A stretch of DNA of 64,000 nt from Phymorhynchus buccinoides (lineage: Eukaryota; Mollusca; Gastropoda; Neogastropoda; Raphitomidae). This document shows positions 1-50,044 of this stretch, in pieces. A model generated the notes under the pieces. That model was given only the letters and a program-made list of their open reading frames with translations, did no database searches and was not told the origin of the DNA. The DNA lies in assembly GCA_017654935.2 (NCBI GenBank), contig CM065683.1, forward strand, positions 2,829,219 to 2,893,218. Direction: 5' to 3'. Position numbers and translations under genes: made by a program. The number at the start of each line of letters is the position of its first letter. Positions within the stretch are counted from its first letter, which is position 1.

Positions 1-39399
<39,399 letters not shown>

Positions 39400-39462
39400 A
39401 CCCACTTCAACCCACAACGACCGTCCACCAGCGGTCAACCCAGCAGTCTTTGGCTGGACAAT

Positions 39463-39490
39463 GGGGGGGGGGGGGGGGGGGGGGGGGGGG
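39463..39490 (+). repeat. 28-nt G homopolymer
   Basis: Uninterrupted G run 64 nt after the MIOS stop codon, with G-quadruplex potential. Length may be unreliable in the assembly. Confidence 0.9.
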
Positions 39491-39548
39491 TAGTGTGGAT
39501 AACAGCTGATACATACCCAGAGCTTGCTTTTTTTTTCATTTTCCAAAT

Positions 39549-40430
39549 TTGATTATTATTTTCAGGCAAACAAGTAAAGATGAAAAGTTTTGCCTTATTT
39601 TCAGGCAAACAAGTAAAAATGAAAGGTGTTGCCTTATTTTCAGGCAAACTAAAGATGAAAAGTGTTGCCTTATTTTCAGGCAAACAAGTAAAGATGAAAA
39701 GTTTTGCCTTATTTTCAGGCAAACTAAAGATGAAAATTGTTGCCTTATTTTCAGGCAAACAAGTAAAGATGAAAAGTGTTGCCTTATTTTCAGGCAAACT
39801 AAAGATGAAAATTGTTGCCTTATTTTCAGGCAAACAAGTAAAGATGAAAAGTTTTGCCATATTTTCAGGCAAACAAGTAAAAATGAAAGGTGTTGCCTTA
39901 TTTTCAGGCAAGCTAAAGATGAAAATTGTTGCCTTATTTTCAGGCAAGCAAGTAAAGATGAAAAGTTTTGCCTCATTTTCAGGCAAACAAGTAAACATGA
40001 AAAGTGTTGCCTTATTTTCAGGCAAACTAAAGATGAAAGGTGTTACCGTATTTTCAGGCAAAGTAAAGATGAAACGTTTTGCCATATTTTCAGGCAAAGT
40101 AAAGATGAAACGTTTTGCCTATTTTTAGGCAAACAAGTAAAGATGAAAGGTGTTGCGTTATTTTCAGGCAAAGTAAAGATGAAAAGTTTTGCCGTATTTT
40201 CAGGCAAAGTAAAGATGAAAAGTTTTGCCTCATTTTCAGGCAAACAAGTAAAGATGAAAGGTGTTGCCTCATTTTCAGGCAAACAAGTAAAGATGAAACA
40301 TTTTGCCGTATTTTCAGGCAAACAAGTAAAGATGAAACGTTTTGCCGTATTTTCAGGCAAAGTAAAGATGAAACGTTTTGCCGTATTTTCAGGCAAACAA
40401 GTAAAGTTTTGCCTTATTTCAAAGACTCTA
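39549..40430 (+). repeat. 33/39-bp minisatellite in the MIOS 3' flank
   Basis: About 24 units of the type attttcaggcaaac(aagt)aaagatgaaaag ... gcctt; the short form lacks 6 nt. Two stray units lie at 40,855-40,910. It begins 150 nt after the MIOS stop, probably within the 3' UTR. Every unit contains an acceptor-like ttttcag and the long units a donor-like AAGTAAAG. Confidence 0.93.
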
Positions 40431-40919
40431 AAAGGGTAAGATGGACTACTTAATTAAGAGTTACGGCGAGCCGGGCTGATAGAGTTTTCGTTAGTGGGGT
40501 AGTTATCCAAAGTATAACTGACTCATGAAAAGATAACTCTCTCAGGTTTGAAAAAAAGAGTTAATGTAACCTAAATGTGTCACGTTTAAAAGGGACATAA
40601 CCAGTGTTTCTGTCCTCACTACTCATATAGGGAAAAGGGACGTTAGTCTTTTCAGTGTCTTTGCTTATTTTGAGGCAAACAGTAAAACGTTTTGCCTTGT
40701 TAGTAGAGATACTTTTTGTTTTCCCGGAGAGAAAGTATTATGTCATGTTCAGACCTCAGGATTATGTAGGATTGTGTTATTTAGGTGCCTTTACAGTGGA
40801 ATTCTTGTTTGTTATCAAAGGTCACTTTTAAGTCAGATTTCTTTTCCATTTTTATCCTATTTTCAGGCAAACTAAAGATGAAAGGTGTTGCCTCATTTTC
40901 AGGCAAATTGAACTATGGT

Positions 40920-43900
40920 AAGTCAAAACTGGTCAACTTCGATGTGTTGGACTTTCTAGTTGATCAAGGCAAGATGCATCATCCAACAAAGCTGTTGGAA
41001 AACGATTTGCAAAGATGAACCACCGATTGTGACGCTAAATGAAATAAAAATTACCGGTATTTTCCGGAGGCGCACACCCCACACAAAATTCAGATTTTAC
41101 TCTTCTATTTTCTTACTATATATTATTAGTCATATTATAAGATGCAGGGGTGTCAGTCTGAGAGAAAAGTGTTGCCTTAGAGTCAGACAAATATGGTTCG
41201 TAATTTGACCTTAAATGACCGAAATATTGCGTTTTTCCTTCCTCGTGTGAAGTGACGTCTTTCGAGTTACGTCTATATTTTGCGCACAGTGGCATGTAAA
41301 TAAATTGTTTTAGATTGCTTCAAAGATCTGAGAAAGGAGAAAAGCAGTTTGGTTGTCAGTTGAATTCTGTCCCCTAAACATTTGTTTTGTTTTGAGAATG
41401 TAAACTCACAAAATGATCTAGCCAACCTTGGACTTTTGCCATTCCTTGAAGGTTGGAATGTCGTATTGATTGAAAAAAGATAAGACAGCGACCCCGTGCC
41501 CAAATGTTCAACTTGGACTAAGTTGGAGGATTTCTAATAGTCATCGGTTGATTTCATTTCTCCTTTTGTTTATGTAATGTTTTGTTTGTGTGTATGGCTG
41601 GAGTGATTTTTGAGGTTTTTTTTTTTTTTTCAAAATTCAAAATCGTTGCGATGCGAATGAGTTAAAGGTTTTCACATGTGGTGCCATCTGTGTAGCTTGC
41701 CCGAGTACTTTTGACTGTGTGTTTACTGTTTGGGGGGCGTGTGTAGCCGACATGTGAATTTGAACTTTGGCAATATTGATGGTATGAGTGTGGGAAGTGT
41801 GTGTGTGTGACATTTTTCTGAAAGTGATTTTGTGAAATGAATTTTGTGCTGAAAATGGGTAAATGTGACCCTTTGCTTTGTCCCTGGCTCCCCCCCCCAC
41901 CCCCACCCCCCATAGGGGCACGTTTTGATGGAAGGGGGTCAAATCATCAATTTCCAGATTTGGACTCATTATTAAACACTAGCTAAGTCTTTCTCTACCT
42001 CACCCAGAAGTATCGAAGTGTAATGAAATTTAACGCCCTCTGGTCTGGAACAGACACACATATGGGACATTAGTAGATGTAAAGATGGTGGGGACGATCC
42101 TTGGAGGCAATGCCCGGAGGCAGTGCAATGCCAGGAAAGTCCCGAATTTGTAACAATACAGATGTGTATTGTCTGATTTGACGTGTACAAAAGCGACCCT
42201 TTCTGCCTTAAAAGAGTGTTTTTATCAGAAACTGGTTGTTTTGTGCACATTTTGAAACTTTTCGTTTGTATTTTCTCATTTTGCCTTGAGTACACGACTT
42301 CAAATCTTCATACCTTTGCAACAAATATTAACTTTTTTGTTTTTTTGAAAGCTCTTTCAATGCAGAATAATGATTTGTTAGAAATAACCCCTGGGACATT
42401 GCGACTCGTTTTGTGAAGACTGGCCTGGTCATTTCCAAGGGTGATTCACCAGTGGTTTGATTGTGTTGTATTTGTTTGGGTCGTAAAAGTGTGGTTGCGC
42501 ACCTTAAATCAAAATTGGAGCCAAGAAATATTGCTGTCTTGTAGTTCTTATGAGAATATTACTTGGATTTTATTCCTAAGCTGATGCTGTTTTCATTTTG
42601 ATTCTTTTGAAATGTTATTTCATGTCTTTCTTTCATGCATTATCATTTCTTTCTTCTATTTCTATGAAACATATACCATAATGTTCGGACTATAAGGCGA
42701 TATTTTGTTCTCCAATTTCGACCTATGCGCCTAATAAACGAGGGCGCCCTGTTAGTGAACAAAATCGTGAGAAGAGAGGCAATGATTGCCGTACTCAGTA
42801 CAGTCTACTGTGCGTCACAACATCGAAAGTGGTCACTAGTCACCGATGCGACTAATACTCACGCTAAAATGCTTCAAAATCCCTATTATCATCCGAGATA
42901 CTGTCCAACAGATGCCATAACCCTTCATTGGATGTAAAAAGCATCGTTGTAGAGTTTAAAATGCCATAATTCTACCAGTTTTCGTGAAGAAAAGTCCAAA
43001 CACAGCAACCGGAAGTCGCAAAAGTTTGATTATTTGAGAAGGGAGCCAACTCGTTTATGACAGCAGTAATGGCGGTCGGTAAGCATTTACAGGACGTGTA
43101 CAGGCTTCAAACTTCGACTTTCTGTTGCGAGGTGTGTATCGCCTTATAAATGAGGGCGCCTTTTACTTTAATTTTTTCAGATTTTTCTTGAAAATTGCCC
43201 TATTCGCCTTACACACAGCAGCGCCTAATGATCCGAAAACTACGGTAACCGTAGTCTCTGTGTCTGTCTTTCTTTTGAAAAGTTGAATATGGAAATGAAT
43301 TTGCGCATTTCGAATGGTGGTTGACTACGGAAGATTTGTGAATTTTTGTGAACTTGTATTTCTTAATGATGGGAATATTAGTTGCAATTTATCACTGGTG
43401 TTTATATTTTGGTTCGTTTGAAATGTTATTTTGTGTCTGTCTTTTATGAACCGTAATTTACGGCCCATAAGGCGACAGCGCATAAGGCGCACCCCCTGCT
43501 TTTTATTTTAAAAAAATCGTAATTTGAACACAGATAGGGTGCATATACCCAATAAGGCGCAAAGAAACCAAAGAAATCAAAAAAAGGAAGAACGAAACGA
43601 TCAGCGAAAGTAACATCATTACAGGGCCAGTGACGGAAGTGGAAGCCTAACTATATAACTATATTTTAATGCAATGTGAGTGAACTGTTGTCGGTTTGTT
43701 GTGGAAGCTACCAGAGCATGGTGAGTTGTTCATTTCAACTCTCGACCCCCTTACTTTTTTCTGTTTAGAGCATAGAAAGGGTGCATGCGCCGGATTGGGC
43801 GCAGGGGTCAAAGTTCAGTACAAAAAAAAGTTGCGCCTAATAGGCCGTAAATTACGGTATCTATTGTTGTTGTTTATTGTTGTTATTTTCTTTTATTTCT

Positions 43901-44084
43901 ATGAAATGTAATCATAGTCTATGCATTTATCTATCTTCTTTCTGAAAAGTTGGAAGGTGGAAAGGAATCTGCACTTTATTTCGAATTGTGGTTGACTCTG
44001 GAAGATTTGTCATGCTGAATAACTGGAATCAAGTCATTTGCTTTTATGCCTATGAAAAAATCATGTTGTATGATTCACTTGTGG
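40920..44084. other. MIOS 3' flank, MITE-rich, no further gene seen
   Basis: Contains a family-5 MITE fragment (41,050-41,205), an AACTCATTC-type right end (41,545-41,666), a large family-5 MITE (42,672-43,247) and a 410-bp element with strong ends (43,449-43,858: ACCGTAATTTACGG / CCGTAAATTACGGTA). Candidate polyadenylation signals AATAAA occur near 41,043 and 44,806. No conserved reading frame recognised. Confidence 0.55.
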
Positions 44085-44592
44085 TACAGTGGAAACTCCC
44101 TTAAAAGACCTTCAAAATAATCCAAAACGAGGTCTTCTTCTTCTTCGATCGCTCAGACAGTTTCCTGTCAATTATGAGCGCAGATGCGTCATGCTGCCGT
44201 TATGCGCCTAACTAAGAAACAATTAGGCCCAGCAAGTCCGACTTCGGCTGGAGGAAATGTTTTTGAAAGTGTTTCGTGAAAAAAGGGCAGGAGAATGGAC
44301 CGGTAAGGCAGAAAGATAGTAGATGACAGTAAGCTAAGGGAAAAGGCAGAGTCAAAGAGAGTGACAGATTAGAGGAAGTTACAAGCACAGAACTTCTGGA
44401 AGGTGGGGGAACTATTTATACAAAGGACCCCCGGTATCCCCATGGGGGGACAAAACGAGGTCTTATAAGGGAGGGGTCTTATAAGGGAGGTAATTTTAAT
44501 ACTTGCAAAGAAGGGCAATGGTCTCGGAGAAGTAGGTCTTATATGAGAGGGAGTCTTATAATGGGAGGTCTTATAAATGAGGTTCCACTGTA
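44085..44592 (+). mobile_element. pogo-like MITE 6 with a family-C SINE inserted (13-bp TSD)
   Basis: MITE ends tacagtggaaactccc and gaggttccactgta. A reverse family-C SINE occupies 44136-44450, flanked by the perfect duplication CAAAACGAGGTCT at 44123-44135 and 44451-44463. Confidence 0.92.
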
Positions 44593-45099
44593 TGTGAAGA
44601 CTGTTGATATGTACACGTGTTATGCAAATGAAGTAGAGTGCTGATAAAATGGCCTAAGGTATGAATGGACATTTGAATGTTATCAGCCGACAGCTTGTAC
44701 AATTTGTGCAATTTTTCTTTATGACGAGACACATTTTTGTTGATAATTATGCTGTCATTCATTGAAATTGAAAGAAAAATGTTTTTGAAAATGAAATGTT
44801 GAAATAAAATATGGCTGTGTTTGTATGTGCGTTGGTATATGCGTCACGTGTGTGTGCGCGTACGTGGATACATGTGCATGCATGTGTGTGTGCCTCTGTG
44901 TGTGTGTGTGTGTACCTCTGTGTGTGTGTTTATGTGTCTATTTGTGTGTGTGTGTATTTGTGAGGGAAAAACGTCCTGAGTTGCCACAGCCCAAACTATC
45001 AAACTAATCATTATGAAAGTTGCCAGAATGGTTCCTAATGAACTAAGTATGAAGCCCCTGAGAAGATCCAATATTGGTGCCATTTTTTTTAAGAACCCT

Positions 45100-45292
45100 A
45101 GGCTGTGTACACACATAAGCGGATATTCCATGCGGAAACCCGTGCGCAATCCATAAATAAGTGAAACAAAGAAGGGAAAAGATTTGCGCACGTGTCCGAA
45201 TTTCCCTATATATACGTAAACTTTTATCCTTCTTTCTTCCACTTATTTAAGGGTTTCCGTACAGAACTTACATGTCTAATGTGAACCAGGCC
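45100..45292 (-). mobile_element. MITE family 4
   Basis: Begins aggctgtgtacacacataag and ends gtgaaccaggcct. Confidence 0.8.
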
Positions 45293-45856
45293 TTACTTGC
45301 GAGGTTTTCTTCTATTTGCACAACCTCATTTACCCCAGATAGAAAGTCGTTAGAGATACGAGCTTTTGGTGGAAGGTGGCGTGAAAAATTAGAGAGCTGA
45401 CTATATGTATCTAACTCAACCCCCATAAAAAGAAATTGAGATACGAGGTTTGTGAATTTCACCGACGATGTTCTGTTTTTGAGAGTTTTGTGCAAAAGCA
45501 GAACAGTTTTCTTTGTGTATTCAATGATTAAACAAAAACTCTTGAGTGTTGAGCTGCAGTACACTAAGACTCCCAAATCCATTTACATCAGCGCCAGGCA
45601 CACAACATGGACCTGCCACATTTAAAGTCTAGGGAACTAAAAGCAGTAAATGAGGGGCAGGAGCTGTGCCGGTTGGGGTTTGTCCATGGTGAGCGCTTCG
45701 CTAGCCGGAGTGGTCCTGCCTGGATACTGCAAAATAAAGGCCATTAAAAAAAAATCTTTAAAGGGACCTAGATTATCAGTAACACTCAGTATTAGTAATT
45801 AACAGCAAGACAGAAGGATCAGTAGTGATTCTTCTTCTCCTTTGCTTCGACATGCT

Positions 45857-47872
45857 CATTCTTCTTCTTCTTCTACCGTTGAGTATCCACAATCATCAGT
45901 TTGATTTTATGATACTATAAGCGGTCGAGGTCCGAAGTCGGGCATCAAAAAGAGAAAAAAATAAAACAAAAACCTACTCTACGAAGATGACCCAGCCAGT
46001 CGGGTCTCGCTGATCGAGCCCCCAACATGATGCCGAGTCGGCAGGAACACCTAAACTAGGGGGTGGGGGTGGGGATTTGCATCTTAATGGAGGACTAGAA
46101 CGCGCCGGCTGAAGAGGCAGACACAGCCTCCTCAGGTAACGAGTTCCTGTCGGTGATGGTGCGCGGGAAGAAAGAACTTCTTCTTCTTCTTCTGTGGTGG
46201 TGGCCAGCTTCCCTTTATAGCAGTAAATGCACACACTTTAGGGGGTGACCAAAGAAAAAGAATCAGAAGAAAGAAAGCAAAGACAAAAATCAGCTATCAC
46301 ACACAGTCCAGTCTACTTGAATTTACTTGGGTCCAGTAGGAAAATATAAGATGCAGCAAACAAAATAAAAATTTCCTATTTCTGGACTGGGATGGGGATA
46401 TTTACAGGGAGCTGCCGGCAGCTACTAATTTTCACGTTCGCCCCCAGGAAGCTGGGAACTAGCCGACCCTAGACACTCCATAAGGCAGTGCCCAGGCCCC
46501 AACCAAAAGGACAAACAAACAAATCCCTAACTACTGGGGTAAAAAAAGACAATTGGGGATGAAGGGATTGGTGTGGGGGCGTTTGTCCAGGGTTTTATTG
46601 CTGGGATGTGGCTGAGACACCAAGGGTCTGGGGCGTTGGTCCACTTCAGGTGGTGCTGGAGTCGAAGGATGCCAGGGATGATGCAGCGACAATGTTCTCC
46701 TGTATTCTGTCCGGCACTGGATGGTGGATAGTTGCCGGCTGTGTCCTCTTCTGAGGCGAGTTGGAGCTGACTTCAGTCTGGTGTTGTCGACTTTGACAAT
46801 GCCGTTCAAGATCTTATAAAGCATTGTAAGCCTGGTAGACTTTCTGCGGTGCTCAAGTGTGGGCCATCCTAACTAAGAAAGCATGTCAGTTACACTGGAG
46901 GTGTTGTGGTAGCGGTTTAACACGAAGCGAGCCGCCCTTCTCTGTACAGCTTCGATTTTGTCCACGTTCCTCCGAGTGTGGGGGTCCCATACAGAACTGG
47001 CATGTTCCTCCTAGTGTGGGGGTCCCACACAGAACTGACATGTTCCTCATCAGGTGTGGGTGTCCCACACAGAACTGACATGTTCCTCATCAGGTGTGGG
47101 GGTCCCACACAGAACTGACATGTTCCTCCTCAGGTGTGGGTGTCCCACACAGAACTGGCATGTTCCTCCTCAGGTGTGGTTGTCCCACACAGAACTGATA
47201 TGTTCCTCCTCAGGTGTGGGGGTCCCACACTGAACTGGCATGTTCCTCCTAGTGTGGGGGTCCCACACAGAACTGGCATGTTCCTCCTAGTGTGGGTGTC
47301 CCACACAGAACTGGCATATTCAAGCAGGGGTCTGACAAGGGTCAGGTATGCTTTCTCCCTCAGTTCTGATGAGCAGATCTTCAGATTTCGTCGTAGCCTA
47401 GAAAGCCCAGCATTCTAGATGTTTGCCTTTGATGTTATGGCCTCAACATGCAAGTCCCAGCTGATGTCCTTCTGGATGGTGATGCCAAGATACTTCACTG
47501 AAGTCACTGTGTCCAGGGTGTGGCCATGTAGGTCATAGCTATGGCGGAGTGGTGTTCTACTCCTTGACACAGGTAGGACAATACACTTTTTGGGATGGAA
47601 TTCCATATCCCAATTTCCTTCCCAGTCTGACAGGTGTTGGAGGTCCTGTTGCAGCTGTCTTTGGCCCTGTTCGGAAGTGATGGTTTTGTAGAGTGCTGTG
47701 TCGTCCGCAAACAGTCGTGTTGGTGAGGTCACTTGCTCTGACAGGTGATTTATGTAAGTGAGGAAGAGACTGCAGGGTCCAAGCACCGATCCTTGGGGGA
47801 CGCCGGATTTTACGCAAGCGTATTCCGATCGGGCTCCCTTGATTACAACTGTCATCTTGTTGACGATTCTGA
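45857..47872 (-). pseudogene. Jockey/CR1-like non-LTR retrotransposon A, 3' part, broken
   Basis: Minus strand, 5' to 3': RT finger/palm with SGVPQGSVLGPCSLF and the active-site FADDTALY (about 47,690-47,815), WEGNWDMEFHPKKC, VKYLGITIQKDISWDLHV, then thumb SSVWDPHTRRN, VDKIEAVQRRAARFVLNRYH, LTMLYKILNGIVKVDNTRLK, a 3' UTR and a (GAA)n tail at 45,857-45,874. The frame is broken, and nine copies of a 40-bp repeat (46,975-47,315) are embedded in the thumb codons. A retrotransposon remnant, not a host gene. Confidence 0.88.
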
Positions 47873-47879
47873 GGCATAC

Positions 47880-48409
47880 TTCTTCTTCTTCTTCTCCTTA
47901 GGCAGCCAACTTCATCACGTTGAAGGTTCTGCTGCACTTTAGGGGGTAGTATGAAAAAGAGAAAAAGATAGAGTCCAAAGCGAAATGATAACATTATGGG
48001 GAAATAGAAAGAAAGAAACGATTGCAAGCTAGTCAGGAAGTAACTGAAGTATTTACAGATACACAGTTTACTATGTAGAAAGATATTAATGAGATTTAAA
48101 ACCGAAAAAAGTTAGTTAGATATGTGAAGATTTGATTTGGCAGGGGGGGGGGGGTGGAGGGGGGATTGGGGGGGGGGGGGGGGGTGATAGAGGGAAAGAC
48201 GAGTTAAAGGTCATGCCCGACCGTTAAATGTCCCCAGTCTGGCCAGGGACACCCGGGCCCCACATGATGCATGTAGAGTGACTGACATGCACGACCGGTC
48301 GACTGTTTAGTCCCCCCAGATCAACCGGGGAAACACGGGCCCCACATGATGCGCATGCACAGGAGTATTTGTATTTAGGGGACAATACATGTATGTAAAA
48401 TGTGGGGGT

Positions 48410-48466
<57 letters not shown>

Positions 48467-49440
48467 GGGGGCATCTGTTTTTAGGTGTGGGGATGCAGGG
48501 GTTGGAGGTGGGGAGGGGAAGGCATAGGAATGGTTGTTTAGTAGAGGTGCTTTTGGAGGCCCCTCTTGAAAGCCACCATATGCAAGGACTGGGTGGAGGC
48601 AACTTCCTCAAGGAGGCCGTTCCACTGCGGGATAGTGCGAGGAAAGAAAGTGGACTGTCTGTATTGAGTTCTATGGCTAGGGATGTCGTATGAAGCTGAG
48701 TGAGATTGACGGAGACTTTTCTTCTGCAGGGTATTTGTTGGAAGATACTTGGAATTGATTTGGAGGAGTTCTGTGTGGAATTTAAAGAAAGTAGTCAGAC
48801 GGGCTTCAGTTCGACGGGTCTGTAGAAGGGGCCATTTCAAGTTTTTCAGGAGGTCTGCCGATCTTGTTGCCTAACGGTAGTCTCGGGTCACCCATCTTGC
48901 AGCTCGGCTCTGGACATTTTCGATGGCGTCAATGCTGCTCTTGTCACAAGTTGTGGGGGTCCCAGACTGGGCTGGCGTATTCCAGGAGCCGGGACGCACC
49001 ATAGCTCTGGAGGCCTGTTCCTTGACTTTGTTGTTGTTGACTTTCAAGGCCCTCCTCAGGAATCCCAGACTTTTGTTTGCCCTGCTGACCATGTCATTCG
49101 ATCACATGGGTGTCCCATGCACCTAAGATCAGCAGAAATCGTGTCACACAAGTACTTTGCATGGGGTACGCACTGGAGCTGGTGTCCGTGAAGAATATAG
49201 GCCTTCTCCAGTTTCTTTCTGCGCCTGGTCGCATGTAGGACAGAGCATTTCTGGGGGTGGAAAGACATTTTCCAACGGTTTTCCCATGAGGCAAGTCTGT
49301 CAAGATCGCTCTGAAGTTGGTTTTGATAAGTGGAAGCCGGCTTGGATGTCCTGATGGCAAACAGGCGTGCTGTAGATTGAAGGCCCTCAGGCAAGTCGGG
49401 GACGGACCCAACACGGACCCATGGGGGATTCCTGACTGGA
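47880..49440 (-). pseudogene. Jockey/CR1-like retrotransposon B, copy 1
   Basis: Minus strand remnants: SGIPHGSVLGP, WENRWKMSFHPQKCSVL, ANKSLGFLRRALKVN, IENVQSRAARWVTRDYR, LLQTRRTEARLTTFFKFHTE, then a G/C-rich 3' UTR and a (GAA)n tail at 47,880-47,897. Several frameshifts; FADD is lost. Its 3' UTR contains the 56-nt G run. Confidence 0.85.
48410..48465 (+). repeat. 56-nt uninterrupted G homopolymer
   Basis: Pure G run inside the 3' UTR of retrotransposon B, with more G-rich sequence on either side; the duplicate copy (about 53,100) has only seven G there. Confidence 0.93.
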
Positions 49441-49441
49441 C

Positions 49442-50044
49442 TCTTCTTCTTCTTCTTCTACCGTTGAGTATCCACAATAAGTTTGATTTTATGATACTAT
49501 AAGCGGTCGAGGTCCGAAGTCGGGCATCAAAAAGAGAAAAAAATAAAACAAAAACCTACTCTACGAAGATGACCCAGCCAGTCGGGTCTCGCTGATCGAG
49601 CCCCCAACGTGATGCTGAGTCGGCAGGAACACCTAAACTAGGGGTTGGTGGGGTGGGGATTTGCATCTTAATGGAGGACTAGAACGAGCCGGCTGAAGAG
49701 GCAGACACAGCCTCCTCAGGTAACGAGTTCCAGTCTTTAATGGTGCGCGGGAAAAAACAACTTCTCCTGTATTCAGTCCGGCACTGGATGGTGGATAGTT
49801 GCCGGCTGTTTCCTCTTCTTTGGCGAGTTGGAGCTGTCTTCAGTCTGGTGTTGTCGACTTTGACGATGCTGTCCAAGATCTTATAAAGCATTGTAAGCCT
49901 GGTAGACTTTCTGCGGTGCTCAAGTGTGGGCCATCGATCCTAACTAAGAAGCGGCATGTCAGTTACACTGGAGGTGTTGTGGTAGCGGTTTAACACGAAG
50001 CGAGCCGCCCTTCTCTGTACAGCTTCGATTTTGTCCACGTTCCT
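49442..50044 (-). pseudogene. Retrotransposon A, copy 2, 3' end
   Basis: Near-identical to 45,857-46,980 minus an internal segment: IEAVQRRAARFVLNRYHN, MLYKILDSIVKVDNTRLKTA, SCFFPRTIKDWNSLPEEAV, 3' UTR and (GAA)n tail at 49,442-49,460. The upstream RT part is replaced by the expanded 40-bp array. Confidence 0.85.

Noticed and set aside
39435..40439. Repetitive frames on both strands (FRQTSKDEKCCLI, CLPENKATLFIF)
   Set aside because: Translations of the 33/39-bp minisatellite; no conserved protein features.
47415..47872. Reverse-transcriptase frame as a possible host gene (FADDTALY intact)
   Set aside because: 5'-truncated, frameshifted, followed by retrotransposon thumb and 3' UTR with GAA tail; a remnant.
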